Part shown: positions 51,015 through 60,599 of the stretch, one piece after another
How positions within the stretch are numbered: position 1 is the first letter of the stretch
How the letters are laid out: every line of letters starts with the position of its first letter
From: Catenuloplanes atrovinosus
GTDB taxonomy: Bacteria > Actinomycetota > Actinomycetes > Mycobacteriales > Micromonosporaceae
Direction of reading: 5' to 3'
Length of the DNA: 64,000 nt
Assembly (NCBI RefSeq): GCF_031458235.1
Contig: NZ_JAVDYB010000001.1
Coordinates: forward strand, 930,001-994,000
The notes under the pieces: model-generated
Told to the model about the DNA's origin: nothing
Seen by the model: the letters and a program-made list of their open reading frames with translations, nothing else
The model's database searches: none
Position numbers and translations under genes: made by a program

Positions 51015-52034
51015 ATGCGCCGACGGACCATCTTCACCGCGACCGGTGCCGGCGCGCTCGCCGCGCTCACCGGCGCACCCCCCGCGTTCGCGGCCGCCGG
51101 GCGCGACGGCCTCACCGTCGCGCCCGGCGACAGCCTCCAAGCCGCGGTCGACGCCGCGCCGCCGGGCCGGCCGTTCACCATCCGGCTCCGCCCGGGTACG
51201 TACCGTGGGCAGGTCGTCATTCCGGCCGACCGGCCGGGCCTGACGCTGATCGGCCTCGGCCGGCGCCCCGCGGACGTGCTGGTCGTCGACGACCGCGCCA
51301 ACGGCACGCCCAACCCCGCCACCGGTGGCACCTGGGGCACGTCCGGCAGCGCGTCCGTCACCATCTCCGCCGACGACGTGACCGTCCGCAACCTCACCGT
51401 CGTGAACGCGTTCGACGAGGCCGCCCACCCGGAGATCTCGGGTCACCAGGCCGTCGCCGTGCTCACCCGCGGCGACCGGCTGGTCTTCGCGCGCGTCGCG
51501 TTCCTGGCCAACCAGGACACGCTCTACGTCAACAGTCCCGCCGCCACCACGATCTCGCGCGCGTACTTCCGCGACTGCTACGTGGAGGGCGACGTCGACT
51601 TCATCTTCGGCCGCGCCACCGCGGTCTTCGACCGCTGCCGCATCCACTCCCTCAACCGCCGTCTCGGGTACGTGACCGCCGCCAGCACCGACGCCGGCAA
51701 CCCGCACGGGCAACTCTTCACCCACTGCCGCTTCACCGGCGACGCCCCCGCCGGCACCGTCTACCTGGGCCGCCCCTGGCACCCGGGCAACGACCCGAAC
51801 GCGATCGGCCAGACGATCATCCGCGACTCCTGGCTCGGCGCGCACATCCGGCCCGGCACCCCGTGGTCGGACTTCGGCACCTGGCCCTGGACCGAGGCCC
51901 GCTACGCCGAGTGGTGCAATCTGGGCCCCGGCGCCGGTCGCGGTCCCGCGCGTCCGCAGCTGACGTCGCCGCACGGCTACGACGCGCGCACGTTCCTGGC
52001 CGGTGCCGACGGGTGGCATCCGCGTACCCCATAG
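51015..52034 (+). CDS. Exported pectinesterase (CE8)
   Basis: 339 residues. A twin-arginine-like signal (M-R-R-R-T-I-F-T-A-T-G-A-G-A-L-A-A-L, cleavage about A-F-A) precedes the parallel beta-helix enzyme. CE8 hallmarks are G-T-Y-R-G-Q-V, G-H-Q-A-V-A-V, N-Q-D-T-L-Y with a catalytic Asp, G-D-V-D-F-I-F-G with the nucleophile Asp, and Y-L-G-R-P-W with the Arg. It removes methyl esters from pectin. ATG 51015 follows GGAGGAG by seven bases. Probably induced by a plant-polysaccharide signal through the LacI-type site upstream. Confidence 0.9.
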   Translation: MRRRTIFTATGAGALAALTGAPPAFAAAGRDGLTVAPGDSLQAAVDAAPPGRPFTIRLRPGTYRGQVVIPADRPGLTLIGLGRRPADVLVVDDRANGTPNPATGGTWGTSGSASVTISADDVTVRNLTVVNAFDEAAHPEISGHQAVAVLTRGDRLVFARVAFLANQDTLYVNSPAATTISRAYFRDCYVEGDVDFIFGRATAVFDRCRIHSLNRRLGYVTAASTDAGNPHGQLFTHCRFTGDAPAGTVYLGRPWHPGNDPNAIGQTIIRDSWLGAHIRPGTPWSDFGTWPWTEARYAEWCNLGPGAGRGPARPQLTSPHGYDARTFLAGADGWHPRTP

Positions 52035-52043
52035 GATCGCTGC

Positions 52044-52580
52044 GTGGGAGAGACCTTCATCAGCCCGGTCGAGACCGGCGAACCCGACGATCTCGACCGG
52101 CTCTGGACCCCACACCGGATGACCTACATCGCCGGCCAGGAGCGCCCGTCGGACGGCTGCGCGTTCTGCCTCGCGCCGGGGCTGCCGGCCGCCGACAGCC
52201 TGGTGGTGGCGCGTGGTGCGCTGGTCTACGCGGTCCTCAACCTGTATCCGTACAACCCCGGCCACCTGCTCATCTGCCCGTACCGCCACCTGCCCGACTA
52301 CACCGACCTGACGGTGGAGGAGACGGCGGAACTCGCGGTCTTCACGCAGACGGCGATGCGCGTGGTGCGGTCGACGAGCAGCGCGCACGGGTTCAACATC
52401 GGCATGAACCAGGGCTCCGTGGCCGGGGCCGGCATCGCGGCGCACCTGCACCAGCACGTCGTCCCCCGCTGGGGCGGCGACGCCAACTTCATGCCGATCG
52501 TGGGCCGCACCAAGATCCTGCCCCAGCTGCTGACGGAGACGCGCGACCTACTGGCGCGGGCGTGGCCGGCCACCGGCTGA
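52044..52580 (+). CDS. HIT-family hydrolase/phosphorylase
   Basis: 178 residues. The histidine triad is H134-L-H136-Q-H138-V-V, preceded by N-Q-G-S-V-A-G-A-G and by N-P-G-H-L-L-I-C-P-Y-R-H. A C-A-F-C pair near residue 39 may bind zinc. Members act on dinucleoside polyphosphates or AMP derivatives. The gene order thrS-HIT-pgsA is conserved in actinobacteria. Here a pectinesterase and an EF-G paralogue are interposed. GTG 52044 starts ten bases after the pectinesterase stop. Confidence 0.9.
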   Translation: MGETFISPVETGEPDDLDRLWTPHRMTYIAGQERPSDGCAFCLAPGLPAADSLVVARGALVYAVLNLYPYNPGHLLICPYRHLPDYTDLTVEETAELAVFTQTAMRVVRSTSSAHGFNIGMNQGSVAGAGIAAHLHQHVVPRWGGDANFMPIVGRTKILPQLLTETRDLLARAWPATG

Positions 52581-52670
52581 TCGACGGTTTCGGCCGCCGC
52601 CGTCGGCATCGTGCTCCCGACGACGGGGCCCGAGGCGCCACACCCGCCCCGGGCCCAGACCTCACCCACC

Positions 52671-54827
52671 TCACGCCGTGGCGTGTTCCTTCTTCACGGC
52701 ATCCGCCAGGTGGGACGGCATCGGGTCGTAGCGGACGAACGCACGGCTGAACGTCCCGGCTCCCGACGTCATCGAGCGCAACTCGACCGCGTACCGCACC
52801 AGTTCCGTCGCCGGGACCTCCGCCCGGATCAGCGTCCTGCTGCCGTCCGGGTCCGCGTCGCTGCCCATGACCCGCCCGCGCCGGCCGGACAGGTCGCTCA
52901 TGACCGCTCCCACGTAGGCGTCCGGGACCCGGATCGTGACGTCGTCCACCGGTTCGAGCAGCGTGATCGTCGCCTTCTCGGCCGCGTCCTTCAGCGCGAG
53001 CGAGCCCGCTGTCTGGAACGCGGCGTCGGACGAGTCGACGCTGTGCGCCTTGCCGTCGAACAGCGTCACCCGCAGGTCCACCACCGGATAGCCGGCCGCG
53101 ATGCCGCGCTCCATCTGGGCGCGCACGCCCTTCTCCACGGACGGGATGTAGTTGTGCGGGACCGCGCCGCCGACCACCTTGTCGACGAACTCGAAGCCGG
53201 AGCCGGGTGGGAGCGGCTCGACCGAGATGTCGCAGACGGCGTACTGGCCGTGGCCGCCGGACTGCTTGACGTGCCGGCCGTGGCCCTTGGCCGGGCCGCC
53301 GAACGTCTCGCGCAGCGGCACCCGGACCGGCTCGGTGTCCAGGTCGGCGCCGCCGGTGCGCAACCGGTCCAGCACCACGTCCGCGTGCGCCTCGCCCATG
53401 CACCAGAGGACGAGCTGGTGCGTGTCCGGGTTGCGCTCCAGGCGCAGCGTGGGGTCGCCCGCGACCAGCCGGGCCAGGTTCTTGGCGAGCGCGTCCTCGT
53501 CGGAGCGGGACTTGGCGACCACCGCCACCGGCAGCAGCGGCTCCGGCATGTCCCACGGCTCGACGAGCAGCGGCTGTTCCTTGGTGGAGATGGTGTCGCC
53601 GGTCTCCGCGCTGCCGGACTTGGTGATCGCGCAGATGTCGCCGGCGATGCACGCGCCGACCTCGCGCAGCGCGGTGCCGAGCGGCGAGTAGATGTGCGCG
53701 ATCCGCTCGTCCGCGTCGTGGTCGGGGTGGCCGCGGGAGGCGAGGCCGTGGCCGGAGACGTGCACGACCTTCTCCGGGGTGAGCGTGCCGGAGAAGACGC
53801 GGACCAGGGAGACGCGGCCGACGTGCCGGTCGATGGTGGTCTTGACGACCTCCGCGACGAGCGGGCCGTCGGGGTCGCAGAGCAGTGGCTCGCGGGCGGA
53901 GCCGTCGATGCCGGTGACGGTGGGGAGGTCGTGTTCGAGCGGGGAGGGGAACGCCTTGGTGAGCAGCTCCAGCAGCGCGTCGAGGCCGACCCGGTCGGGC
54001 GCGCAGACCGGGACGACCGGGTAGAAGTGGCCGCGCGCCACCGCCTTCTCCAGGTCGTCGATGAGCACGTCCACCGGGATCTGCTCACCGGCCAGGTAGC
54101 GGTCCATCAGCGTCTCGTCCTCGGACTCCGCGATGATGCCCTCGATCAGCTCGTTGCGGGCCTCCTCGATCGCGCCGTAGTGCTCCGGGTCGGGGTCGCG
54201 GACCTCGGGCGGGTAGCCGTTCGTGTAGTCGAAGACGCGCTGGGTGATGAGTCCCATCAGGCCGGTGACGTTCTCACCGTCGTCGTCGAGCATCGGCAGG
54301 TAGAGCGGGAGCACGTTGTCGCTGAAGACCCGCTGGCAGAGCGCCACGGTCTCGTCGAGGTCGGCGCGCGGATGGTCGAGCCGGGTGACGGCGACCGCGC
54401 GCGGCATGCCGACCGCGGCGCACTCCTCCCAGAGCGCGGCGGTGGCCGCGTCCATGCCGTCGACCGCGGAGACCACGAACAGCGCGGCGTCGGCGGCGCG
54501 CAGCCCGGCGCGCAACTCGCCGACGAAGTCCGCGTAGCCGGGGCTGTCGAGCAGGTTGACCTTGATGCCGTCGTGCATCAGCGGCGCGCAGGCGAGCGTG
54601 ACGGAACGCTGCTGCCGTATCGCGGCCGGGTCCTGATCGCAGACGGTGGTGCCGTCGGTCACGGTGCCGGTGCGCGGAACCGTGCCGGTCGCGGCCAGCA
54701 GCGCCTCCACCAGAGTCGTCTTGCCGGCGCCGGAGTGACCCACCAGCACCACGTTGCGTACCCTGCCGGGTTCATCCACCACCGGCGCACTGCCGGTGAC
54801 CGCCCTCTCCTGCGTCTTCTGCGCCAT
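52671..54827 (-). CDS. Elongation factor G-like protein (EF-G2 type)
   Basis: 718 residues with EF-G domain order: GTPase (Walker A G-H-S-G-A-G-K-T-T, K36; D-S-P-G-Y), domain II, then the domain III-V region with Y-A-V-C-D-I-S-V-E-P and G-R-R-G-R-V-M-G. G4 is V-T-R-L-D instead of N-K-x-D and G1 has H-S-G-A rather than the usual H-I-D-A, marking the accessory EF-G2 group rather than the canonical translocase. ATG 54827 follows GGGAGG. An in-frame GTG at 54839 is an alternative. It is opposite in strand to the flanking PIM genes. Confidence 0.88.
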   Translation of the reverse strand: MAQKTQERAVTGSAPVVDEPGRVRNVVLVGHSGAGKTTLVEALLAATGTVPRTGTVTDGTTVCDQDPAAIRQQRSVTLACAPLMHDGIKVNLLDSPGYADFVGELRAGLRAADAALFVVSAVDGMDAATAALWEECAAVGMPRAVAVTRLDHPRADLDETVALCQRVFSDNVLPLYLPMLDDDGENVTGLMGLITQRVFDYTNGYPPEVRDPDPEHYGAIEEARNELIEGIIAESEDETLMDRYLAGEQIPVDVLIDDLEKAVARGHFYPVVPVCAPDRVGLDALLELLTKAFPSPLEHDLPTVTGIDGSAREPLLCDPDGPLVAEVVKTTIDRHVGRVSLVRVFSGTLTPEKVVHVSGHGLASRGHPDHDADERIAHIYSPLGTALREVGACIAGDICAITKSGSAETGDTISTKEQPLLVEPWDMPEPLLPVAVVAKSRSDEDALAKNLARLVAGDPTLRLERNPDTHQLVLWCMGEAHADVVLDRLRTGGADLDTEPVRVPLRETFGGPAKGHGRHVKQSGGHGQYAVCDISVEPLPPGSGFEFVDKVVGGAVPHNYIPSVEKGVRAQMERGIAAGYPVVDLRVTLFDGKAHSVDSSDAAFQTAGSLALKDAAEKATITLLEPVDDVTIRVPDAYVGAVMSDLSGRRGRVMGSDADPDGSRTLIRAEVPATELVRYAVELRSMTSGAGTFSRAFVRYDPMPSHLADAVKKEHATA

Positions 54828-55046
54828 GATGCGGCGCACCTCCCTCGGGTCGATTTGTGTCGTTCATGGCCCCGTCGCGTAGAGGCGTCGCGATGATCTC
54901 CCAACGCCGCTCTTAACCTGAAGTTTCGCAAGGTGATACCGGTCACGTTGCCTGATGTAATAGGTCGGTGGCAAGCGGTGACTGTGCGTCAGCTATCAGC
55001 GCGTGCGGTGTCGCGTGCCGCGACACGCCGCTATGGTGGGACGGCC

Positions 55047-55691
55047 ATGGCAAAGATCCTCTCGGTCTCGGCGCGCGCCGGGATGGCTCACCTCATCGAA
55101 CCGGTCAGTCGTGCCCTCCTCCGGCTGGGTGTGACGCCCAACGCGGTCACCGTCGCGGGCACGATCGGCGTGGTCGTCGGCGCCGTGGTCTTCGGCACCC
55201 GCGGTCACTTCATCATCGGCGCGCTGTTCATCACGGTCGCGTGCCTCACGGACCTGATCGACGGGACGATGGCCCGCCTGCGCGAGGGGCCGAACGGTAG
55301 GTTCGGCGCGCTGCTGGACTCCAGCATGGACCGGGTCGCGGACGCGGCGATCTTCGGCTCGCTGGTGTACTGGTTCGGCAAGGAGGGCGACTGGGTCACC
55401 GCGACCGTGGCGCTGGTCTGCCTGGTCGCGAGCGTGCTGGTGTCGTACGTCAAGGCGCGCGCGGAGGGCCTGGGCTTCGACTGCAACGTCGGCATCGTGG
55501 AGCGGGCCGAGCGCCTCATCGGCATCGGCATCGGCGCGCTGAGCACCGCGTTCGGCGTGCTCTGGGGCCTGCAGGCGGTGCTATGGATACTCGCCGTCCT
55601 CTCGATCGTGACGGCGTGGCAGCGCATGCGGCACGTCTACAAGCAGGACCAGGCGGCACTGCGCGCGCAGCGGCAGAGCACGACCGCATGA
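55047..55691 (+). CDS. pgsA: Phosphatidylinositol phosphate synthase (CDP-alcohol phosphatidyltransferase)
   Basis: 214 residues with several membrane helices and the CDP-alcohol phosphotransferase motif D69-x-x-D72-G-x-x-A-R ... G87-x-x-x-D91-x-x-x-D95. It condenses CDP-diacylglycerol with inositol phosphate to begin phosphatidylinositol and PIM synthesis. ATG 55047 gives the family N terminus. It overlaps the acyltransferase gene by ATGA at 55688 and opens the four-gene PIM operon. Confidence 0.92.
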   Translation: MAKILSVSARAGMAHLIEPVSRALLRLGVTPNAVTVAGTIGVVVGAVVFGTRGHFIIGALFITVACLTDLIDGTMARLREGPNGRFGALLDSSMDRVADAAIFGSLVYWFGKEGDWVTATVALVCLVASVLVSYVKARAEGLGFDCNVGIVERAERLIGIGIGALSTAFGVLWGLQAVLWILAVLSIVTAWQRMRHVYKQDQAALRAQRQSTTA

Positions 55692-56584
55692 GCGGATTAG
55701 CGGAGTTCGCCTTCCGGGCCGGGTGGCAGGCCGTGCAGTGGCTGCCCGAGCGGGTGGCGATCGCGCTGTTCCACGCGGGTGCGGACCGCGCCGTGCGCAA
55801 GCGCGGCAAGGGCGTCGAGCGCCTCCGGGCCAACCTGCGCCGGGTCCGGCCCGAGATATCCGACGCGGAACTGAACGACCTGGTCAGACGCGGCATGCGG
55901 TCCTACGCGCGCTACTGGATGGACACCTTCCGCCTGCACACGTACTCCCGCGACGAGCACCTGCGCCGGTTCCGCTTCGACGGCGAGGAGGAACTGGCCC
56001 GGCTCGCCACGTCCGGCCACGGCGCGGTGCTGGCGCTGCCGCACGCCGGCAACTGGGAGGCGGCCGGCGCCTGGGTCGGCGCGAACGGCTGGAAGCTGAT
56101 CACCGTCGCCGAGCGGCTCAAGCCGGAGGGCGTCTACCAGCGGTTCCTGGCGTTCCGCCGATCGCTCGGCATGGAGATCATCCCGACCAGCGGCGGCGAG
56201 CGCGCCCCGCTGGACCTGCTGGCCGAGAAGGTCACGTCCGGTTACCTGGCGCCGCTGCTGGCCGACCGGGACCTGTCCCGGCGCGGCGTCGACGTGACGT
56301 TCTTCGGCGGTCGCGCCCGCATGCCCGGCGGCCCCGCACTGCTGGCGCTGCGCACCGGCGCGCCGCTCTACGCGGTGCACATGTGGTACGACCCGGATGG
56401 AATCGCCCACGGTCGGCTGGTAGGCCCGATACCCGTGCCGGAAGGGGGCACCCTGGAGGAGCGGGTGCGGTTCCTGACGCAGGAGATCGCGGATCGGCTC
56501 GCACAGGGGATCGCCGAGCATCCGGAGGACTGGCACATGCTGCAGCGGGTGTGGGTGGACGAGCCCGCGCAAGCAATGGCCTGA
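55688..56584 (+). CDS. patA: Phosphatidylinositol mannoside acyltransferase
   Basis: 298-residue lysophospholipid-acyltransferase/LpxL-like enzyme. The catalytic pair H119-A-G-N-W-E124 matches the HxxxxE motif. D-R-D-L-S-R-R-G-V and F-F-G-G-R-A-R-M follow. In the PIM operon context it acylates mannose of PIM1/PIM2 at the cytosolic membrane face. It is coupled to pgsA upstream and followed after ten bases by the PimA-like gene. Confidence 0.9.
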   Translation: MSGLAEFAFRAGWQAVQWLPERVAIALFHAGADRAVRKRGKGVERLRANLRRVRPEISDAELNDLVRRGMRSYARYWMDTFRLHTYSRDEHLRRFRFDGEEELARLATSGHGAVLALPHAGNWEAAGAWVGANGWKLITVAERLKPEGVYQRFLAFRRSLGMEIIPTSGGERAPLDLLAEKVTSGYLAPLLADRDLSRRGVDVTFFGGRARMPGGPALLALRTGAPLYAVHMWYDPDGIAHGRLVGPIPVPEGGTLEERVRFLTQEIADRLAQGIAEHPEDWHMLQRVWVDEPAQAMA

Positions 56585-56594
56585 GGGGGTACGA

Positions 56595-57737
56595 GTGCGG
56601 ATCGGCATCGTATGCCCGTACTCGTTCGACGTGCCGGGCGGCGTGCAGAACCACGTGATGGACCTGGCCGAGGCGCTGATCGGCCTCGGTCACGAGGTGA
56701 GCGTGCTGGCCCCCGCGGACGAGGACTCGTCGCTGCCGCCATACGTGGTGGCGGCCGGGCGGGCGGTCCCGTTGCCGTACAACGGCTCGGTGGCGCGGAT
56801 CTCGTTCGGCCCGGTGTCGACGGCCCGCGTCCGGCGCTGGCTGGCCCGCGGCCACTTCGACGTGCTGCACGTGCACGAGCCGCTCACGCCGAGCCTGTCG
56901 CTGCTGGCCGTGCTCTCCGCGGACGGGCCGGTCGTGGCCACGTTCCACACCGCGATGACCCGATCCCGCGCGCTGGCCGCGGTGCACGGCGCGCTGCAGA
57001 TCGTGCTGGAGCGGGTGACCGCGCGCATCGCCGTGAGCGCGCTCGCCCGGCGGGTACAGGTGGAGCACCTGGACGGCGGCGCGGTGGAGATCCCGAACGG
57101 CGTGGCCGTGGCCAAGTTCGCCGGCGCGGAGCCGCTGGACGGCTGGCCCGGCCCCGGCGGCGCGATAGGTTTCCTGGGCCGCTTCACCGAGCCGCGCAAG
57201 GGCTTCCCGATCCTGCGCGAGGCGTGGGTGTCGCTGGCCCGGTCGCGTCCCGGCCTGCGCCTGCTGGTGGCCGGTCCGGGCGACCGCGACGACCTGCTGG
57301 AGGGCGTACCGGTGGAGCTGCGTGACCGGGTGTGCTTCCTGGGCCTGGTATCCGAGCGCGACAAGGCACGCATGCTGCGCAGCGTGGACGTCTACGTGGC
57401 GCCGAACACCGGCGGAGAGTCGTTCGGCATGATCCTCACCGAGGCGATGGCGGCCGGCGCCGCGATCGTCGCCAGCGACCTGGACGCGTTCCGCCGCGTG
57501 GTCGACAACGGCCGCGCCGCCGAGCTGTTCCCGGTCGGCGACGCGGCGGCGCTGGAGAACGCGCTGGCCGGGCTGCTCGACGACCCGGCCCGCCGGGCCG
57601 AGCTGTCCGCGCTCGCGCGCCGCGCCGTGGACGCGTTCGACTGGCCGTCCGTCGCGCGCCGGGTGCTGGAGGTCTACGAGACCGCGATCGAGGCCACGGA
57701 CGGCCGCGTGCTGGAAGCCCCGCAGGTGATCGAATGA
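56595..57737 (+). CDS. pimA: GDP-mannose-dependent phosphatidylinositol alpha-mannosyltransferase (PimA-like)
   Basis: 380-residue GT4 enzyme. G-G-V-Q-N-H-V-M-D-L-A is the PimA acceptor loop, V-L-H-V-H-E-P-L-T-P follows, and the donor site has G-R-F-T-E-P-R-K-G and E-S-F-G-M-I-L-T-E-A-M-A. GTG 56595 follows GAGGGGG. It transfers the first mannose from GDP-mannose to phosphatidylinositol. It overlaps the LemA-like gene by ATGA at 57734. Confidence 0.92.
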   Translation: MRIGIVCPYSFDVPGGVQNHVMDLAEALIGLGHEVSVLAPADEDSSLPPYVVAAGRAVPLPYNGSVARISFGPVSTARVRRWLARGHFDVLHVHEPLTPSLSLLAVLSADGPVVATFHTAMTRSRALAAVHGALQIVLERVTARIAVSALARRVQVEHLDGGAVEIPNGVAVAKFAGAEPLDGWPGPGGAIGFLGRFTEPRKGFPILREAWVSLARSRPGLRLLVAGPGDRDDLLEGVPVELRDRVCFLGLVSERDKARMLRSVDVYVAPNTGGESFGMILTEAMAAGAAIVASDLDAFRRVVDNGRAAELFPVGDAAALENALAGLLDDPARRAELSALARRAVDAFDWPSVARRVLEVYETAIEATDGRVLEAPQVIE

Positions 57738-58351
57738 GCACGATGCCCGAGCTGTGGTGGTGGGCCGGCGCTGCCGTGGTGGTCTCGCTGCTCGCCGCGT
57801 ACCTGGTCTGGACCGACCGCCGGGTGGAACGCCTGCACGCCCGCGCGTCGTCCGCCGCCGCCGCGCTCGACGCCCACCTGCTGCGCCGTGCCGCGGCCGC
57901 CGCCGTCCTGGCCGAGCAGCTGGACGCGGTCGAGCTCTACGCCGCCGCCCGCATCGCGCTGGACGCCGGCTCCCGCCTCGACCCGGGCACCGCGCTCGGC
58001 ACCGGTCCCCGGCTCGGCACGGTCGCCGACTCCGGCGAGCGCGAGGCCGCGGAGAACGACCTCACCCGCCAGCTCCGCCGGCTCGCGCCCACCACCGGCC
58101 TGGCCGCGGCCGAGCCGGTCATCGCGGCCAGCCGCCGCGTCGCGCTCGCCCGCCAGGTCCACACGGACTCGGTCCGCGACGCGCTGATCAACCGCGACCG
58201 CCCGCTGGTCCGCCTGTTCGGGATGGCTCGCGGCCACCCGCGCCCCCGCTACTTCGACATCGACGAGCCGACGCTGACCCCGTCCCTCACCGAGCCACCC
58301 CGCCAGATCACACCGCACCAGGTGGCACCGCGAAGCGACGTCAAGACCTAG
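57734..58351 (+). CDS. LemA-like membrane protein at end of PIM operon
   Basis: 205 residues: one N-terminal membrane helix (W-A-G-A-A-V-V-V-S-L-L-A-A-Y-L-V-W), then a helical coiled-coil-rich domain (R-R-V-E-R-L-H-A-R-A, R-Q-V-H-T-D-S-V-R-D). The fold resembles LemA-like proteins, but the family call is uncertain. It is coupled to pimA. A tandem repeat array follows directly. Its role in PIM synthesis, if any, is unknown. Confidence 0.8.
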   Translation: MSTMPELWWWAGAAVVVSLLAAYLVWTDRRVERLHARASSAAAALDAHLLRRAAAAAVLAEQLDAVELYAAARIALDAGSRLDPGTALGTGPRLGTVADSGEREAAENDLTRQLRRLAPTTGLAAAEPVIAASRRVALARQVHTDSVRDALINRDRPLVRLFGMARGHPRPRYFDIDEPTLTPSLTEPPRQITPHQVAPRSDVKT

Positions 58352-58366
58352 GTCGACCCGGGCGTG

Positions 58367-58880
58367 GCCCGCATGCTCGCGCGGGCGCTGAGTTTGCCCG
58401 GGGCCGAGCCCCGGACCCCACGGTCGATGTGCCCGCTTCCGGCGTGGTGCGGCCCGCATGCTCCCGCGGGCGCTGAGTTTGCCCCGGGGCCGAGCCCCGG
58501 ACCCCACGGTCGGTGTGCCCGGTTCCGGCGTGGTCGCGGCCCGCATGCTCGCGCGGGCGCTGAGTTTGCCCGGGGCCGAGCCCCGGACCCCACGGTCGGT
58601 GTGCCCGGTTCCGGCGTGGTCGCGGCCCGCATGCTCGCGCGGGCGCTGAGTTTGCCCGGGGCCGAGCCCCGGACCCCACGGTCGATGTGCCCGGTTCCGG
58701 CGTGGTCGCGGCCCGCATGCTCGCGCGGGCGCTGAGTTTGCCCGGGGCCGAGCCCCGGACCCCACGGTCGATGTGCCCGCTTCCGGCGTGGTGCGGCCCG
58801 CATGCTCCCGCGGGCCAACCGAGCGGCGGCTCCGCCGCCGCTCCGACGCCGCGTCGGAGCCGGTGCCGCCGTGGGTCGCG
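58367..58880. repeat. Array of ~86-bp tandem repeats with two hairpins per unit
   Basis: Five full units begin at 58367, 58452, 58539, 58625 and 58711, and a sixth head begins at 58796 (periods 85, 87, 86, 86, 85). Each contains GCCCGCATGCTC(G/C)CGCGGGC, able to form a 6-bp stem, and CCGGGGCCGAGCCCCGG, a 7-bp stem with three-base loop. The last head runs into a GC-rich inverted block (stem 58840-58847 with 58853-58860). Inner unit joints read CGGTTCCGGCGTGGTCGCGG, and the outer ones CGCTTCCGGCGTGGTGCGG. No gene is supported between 58352 and 59056. The array separates the PIM and pdx operons and may terminate the former. Confidence 0.85.
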
Positions 58881-59056
58881 GAAGTGCCCCGGTGGTCCGG
58901 TTGCGGTGCGGAGGGCGCGTTCGCGTAGGCGGCATGTCGGACATCGGCAGGCCGATTCGCTGTGGAGGAGGCCACCCGGGGGCCGATTGGCCGTCGGCGG
59001 GGCAACCAGTCGCGCGTACCATTCGCTGCGTCCACCACACTCCCGAGGAGCATCTC

Positions 59057-59974
59057 GTGTCCGAGAACCCCGCCACCGAAAACCCAGGTCAGCCCGTCAT
59101 CGGCAGCGCCCGCGTGAAGCGCGGCATGGCCGAGATGCTCAAGGGCGGCGTGATCATGGACGTGGTCACGGCGGAGCAGGCGAAGATCGCGGAGGACGCC
59201 GGCGCCGTGGCGGTCATGGCGCTGGAGCGGGTACCCGCGGACATCCGCGCGCAGGGCGGCGTCTCGCGGATGAGTGACCCCGACATGATCGAGAGCATCA
59301 TCGAGGCCGTGTCGATCCCGGTCATGGCGAAGGTGCGGATCGGCCACTTCGTCGAGGCCCAGGTGCTCCAGGCGCTCGGCGTGGACTACATCGACGAGTC
59401 CGAGGTGCTGACGCCGGCAGACTACGCCAACCACATCGACAAGTGGGCGTACACGGTGCCGTTCGTCTGCGGCGCGACGAACCTGGGCGAGGCGCTGCGC
59501 CGGATCACCGAGGGCGCCGCCATGATCCGCTCCAAGGGCGAGGCCGGCACCGGCGACGTCTCCAACGCGACCACCCACATGCGGAAGATCCGTGCCGAGA
59601 TCAAGCGGCTGACCAGCCTGCCGGAGGACGAGCTGTACGTCGCGGCCAAGGAGCTCCAGGCGCCGTACGAGCTGGTCAAGGAGGTCGCCGAGACCGGCAA
59701 GCTCCCGGTGGTGCTGTTCACCGCGGGCGGCATCGCCACGCCGGCCGACGCCGCGATGATGATGCAGCTGGGCGCGGAGGGCGTGTTCGTCGGCTCCGGC
59801 ATCTTCAAGTCCGGCAACCCGGCGCAGCGCGCGGCCGCGGTCGTCAAGGCCACCACGTTCTACGACGACCCCGACGTGATCGCCAAGGTCTCCCGCGGCC
59901 TGGGCGAGGCCATGGTCGGCATCAACGTCGACGACATCCCGGTGCCGCACCGCCTGCAGGAGCGGGGCTGGTGA
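59057..59974 (+). CDS. pdxS: Pyridoxal 5'-phosphate synthase, lyase subunit PdxS
   Basis: 305 residues of the highly conserved PdxS (beta/alpha)8 barrel. It has [13 protein letters not shown] near the start, [10 protein letters not shown] with the catalytic Lys, S-K-G-E-A-G-T-G-D and the late F-V-G-S-G-I-F-K. With PdxT it makes PLP from ribose 5-phosphate, glyceraldehyde 3-phosphate and ammonia from glutamine. GTG 59057 follows GAGGAG by six bases. It overlaps pdxT by GTGA at 59971. Confidence 0.96.
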   Translation: MSENPATENPGQPVIGSARVKRGMAEMLKGGVIMDVVTAEQAKIAEDAGAVAVMALERVPADIRAQGGVSRMSDPDMIESIIEAVSIPVMAKVRIGHFVEAQVLQALGVDYIDESEVLTPADYANHIDKWAYTVPFVCGATNLGEALRRITEGAAMIRSKGEAGTGDVSNATTHMRKIRAEIKRLTSLPEDELYVAAKELQAPYELVKEVAETGKLPVVLFTAGGIATPADAAMMMQLGAEGVFVGSGIFKSGNPAQRAAAVVKATTFYDDPDVIAKVSRGLGEAMVGINVDDIPVPHRLQERGW

Positions 59975-60576
59975 GCCGCGATCTGACGGTCGGCGTCCTT
60001 GCGCTCCAGGGGGACGTCCGCGAGCACCTGCGCGCGCTGGCCGAGTGCGACGCGCTGGCCCGGCCGGTGCGCCGCCCGGAGGAACTGGACACCGTGGACG
60101 CGCTGGTGATCCCGGGCGGCGAGTCCACCGCCATCTCCAAGCTGGCGGTCGACTTCGGCCTGCTCGACCCGATCCGCAAGCGGATCGCGGACGGCATGCC
60201 GGTCTACGGCTCCTGCGCCGGCATGATCATGCTGGCCGGGACCGTCCTGGACGGGCGCCCCGACCAGCAGTCCTTCGGCGGCATCGACATGACGGTCCGG
60301 CGCAACGCGTTCGGCCGCCAGGTCGACTCGTTCGAGGCCGCGGTGGAGATCGACGGCATCGACGGCGACCCGTTCCACGCGGTCTTCATCCGCGCGCCGT
60401 GGGTCGAGGAGGTCGGGCCGGACGCGCGGGTGCTGGGCCGCGTAACGTCCGGTGCGGCCGCCGGTAGGATTGTTGCGGTTCGGCAGGGGCACGTGCTCGC
60501 CACCGCCTTCCATCCGGAACTGACCGGGGATCTCCGAGTGCACGCGGCATTCGTCGAGATGGCGCGGGCGAGCTAG
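59971..60576 (+). CDS. pdxT: Pyridoxal 5'-phosphate synthase, glutaminase subunit PdxT
   Basis: 201-residue class I glutaminase. A-L-Q-G-D near the start, P-G-G-E-S-T, nucleophile C82 in Y-G-S-C-A-G-M, and the F-H-P-E-L His/Glu dyad complete the triad. It supplies ammonia to PdxS. GTG 59971 is coupled to pdxS. YebC follows 23 bases downstream, an order conserved in actinobacteria. Confidence 0.95.
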   Translation: MSRDLTVGVLALQGDVREHLRALAECDALARPVRRPEELDTVDALVIPGGESTAISKLAVDFGLLDPIRKRIADGMPVYGSCAGMIMLAGTVLDGRPDQQSFGGIDMTVRRNAFGRQVDSFEAAVEIDGIDGDPFHAVFIRAPWVEEVGPDARVLGRVTSGAAAGRIVAVRQGHVLATAFHPELTGDLRVHAAFVEMARAS

Positions 60577-60599
60577 ACGACGACTACGGGAGGCATGTG

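Noticed and set aside
58367-58880. Possible CRISPR array
   Set aside because: Units are tandem without unique spacers, about 86 bp long and share variable positions in blocks. No cas genes are present.
57674-59950. Long minus-strand open frame (758 codons) with a repeated Arg/Pro/Gly peptide
   Set aside because: The peptide repeats come from the 86-bp DNA repeats read through without stops. The frame overlaps pimA, the LemA-like gene and pdxS in antisense and has no protein-like composition.
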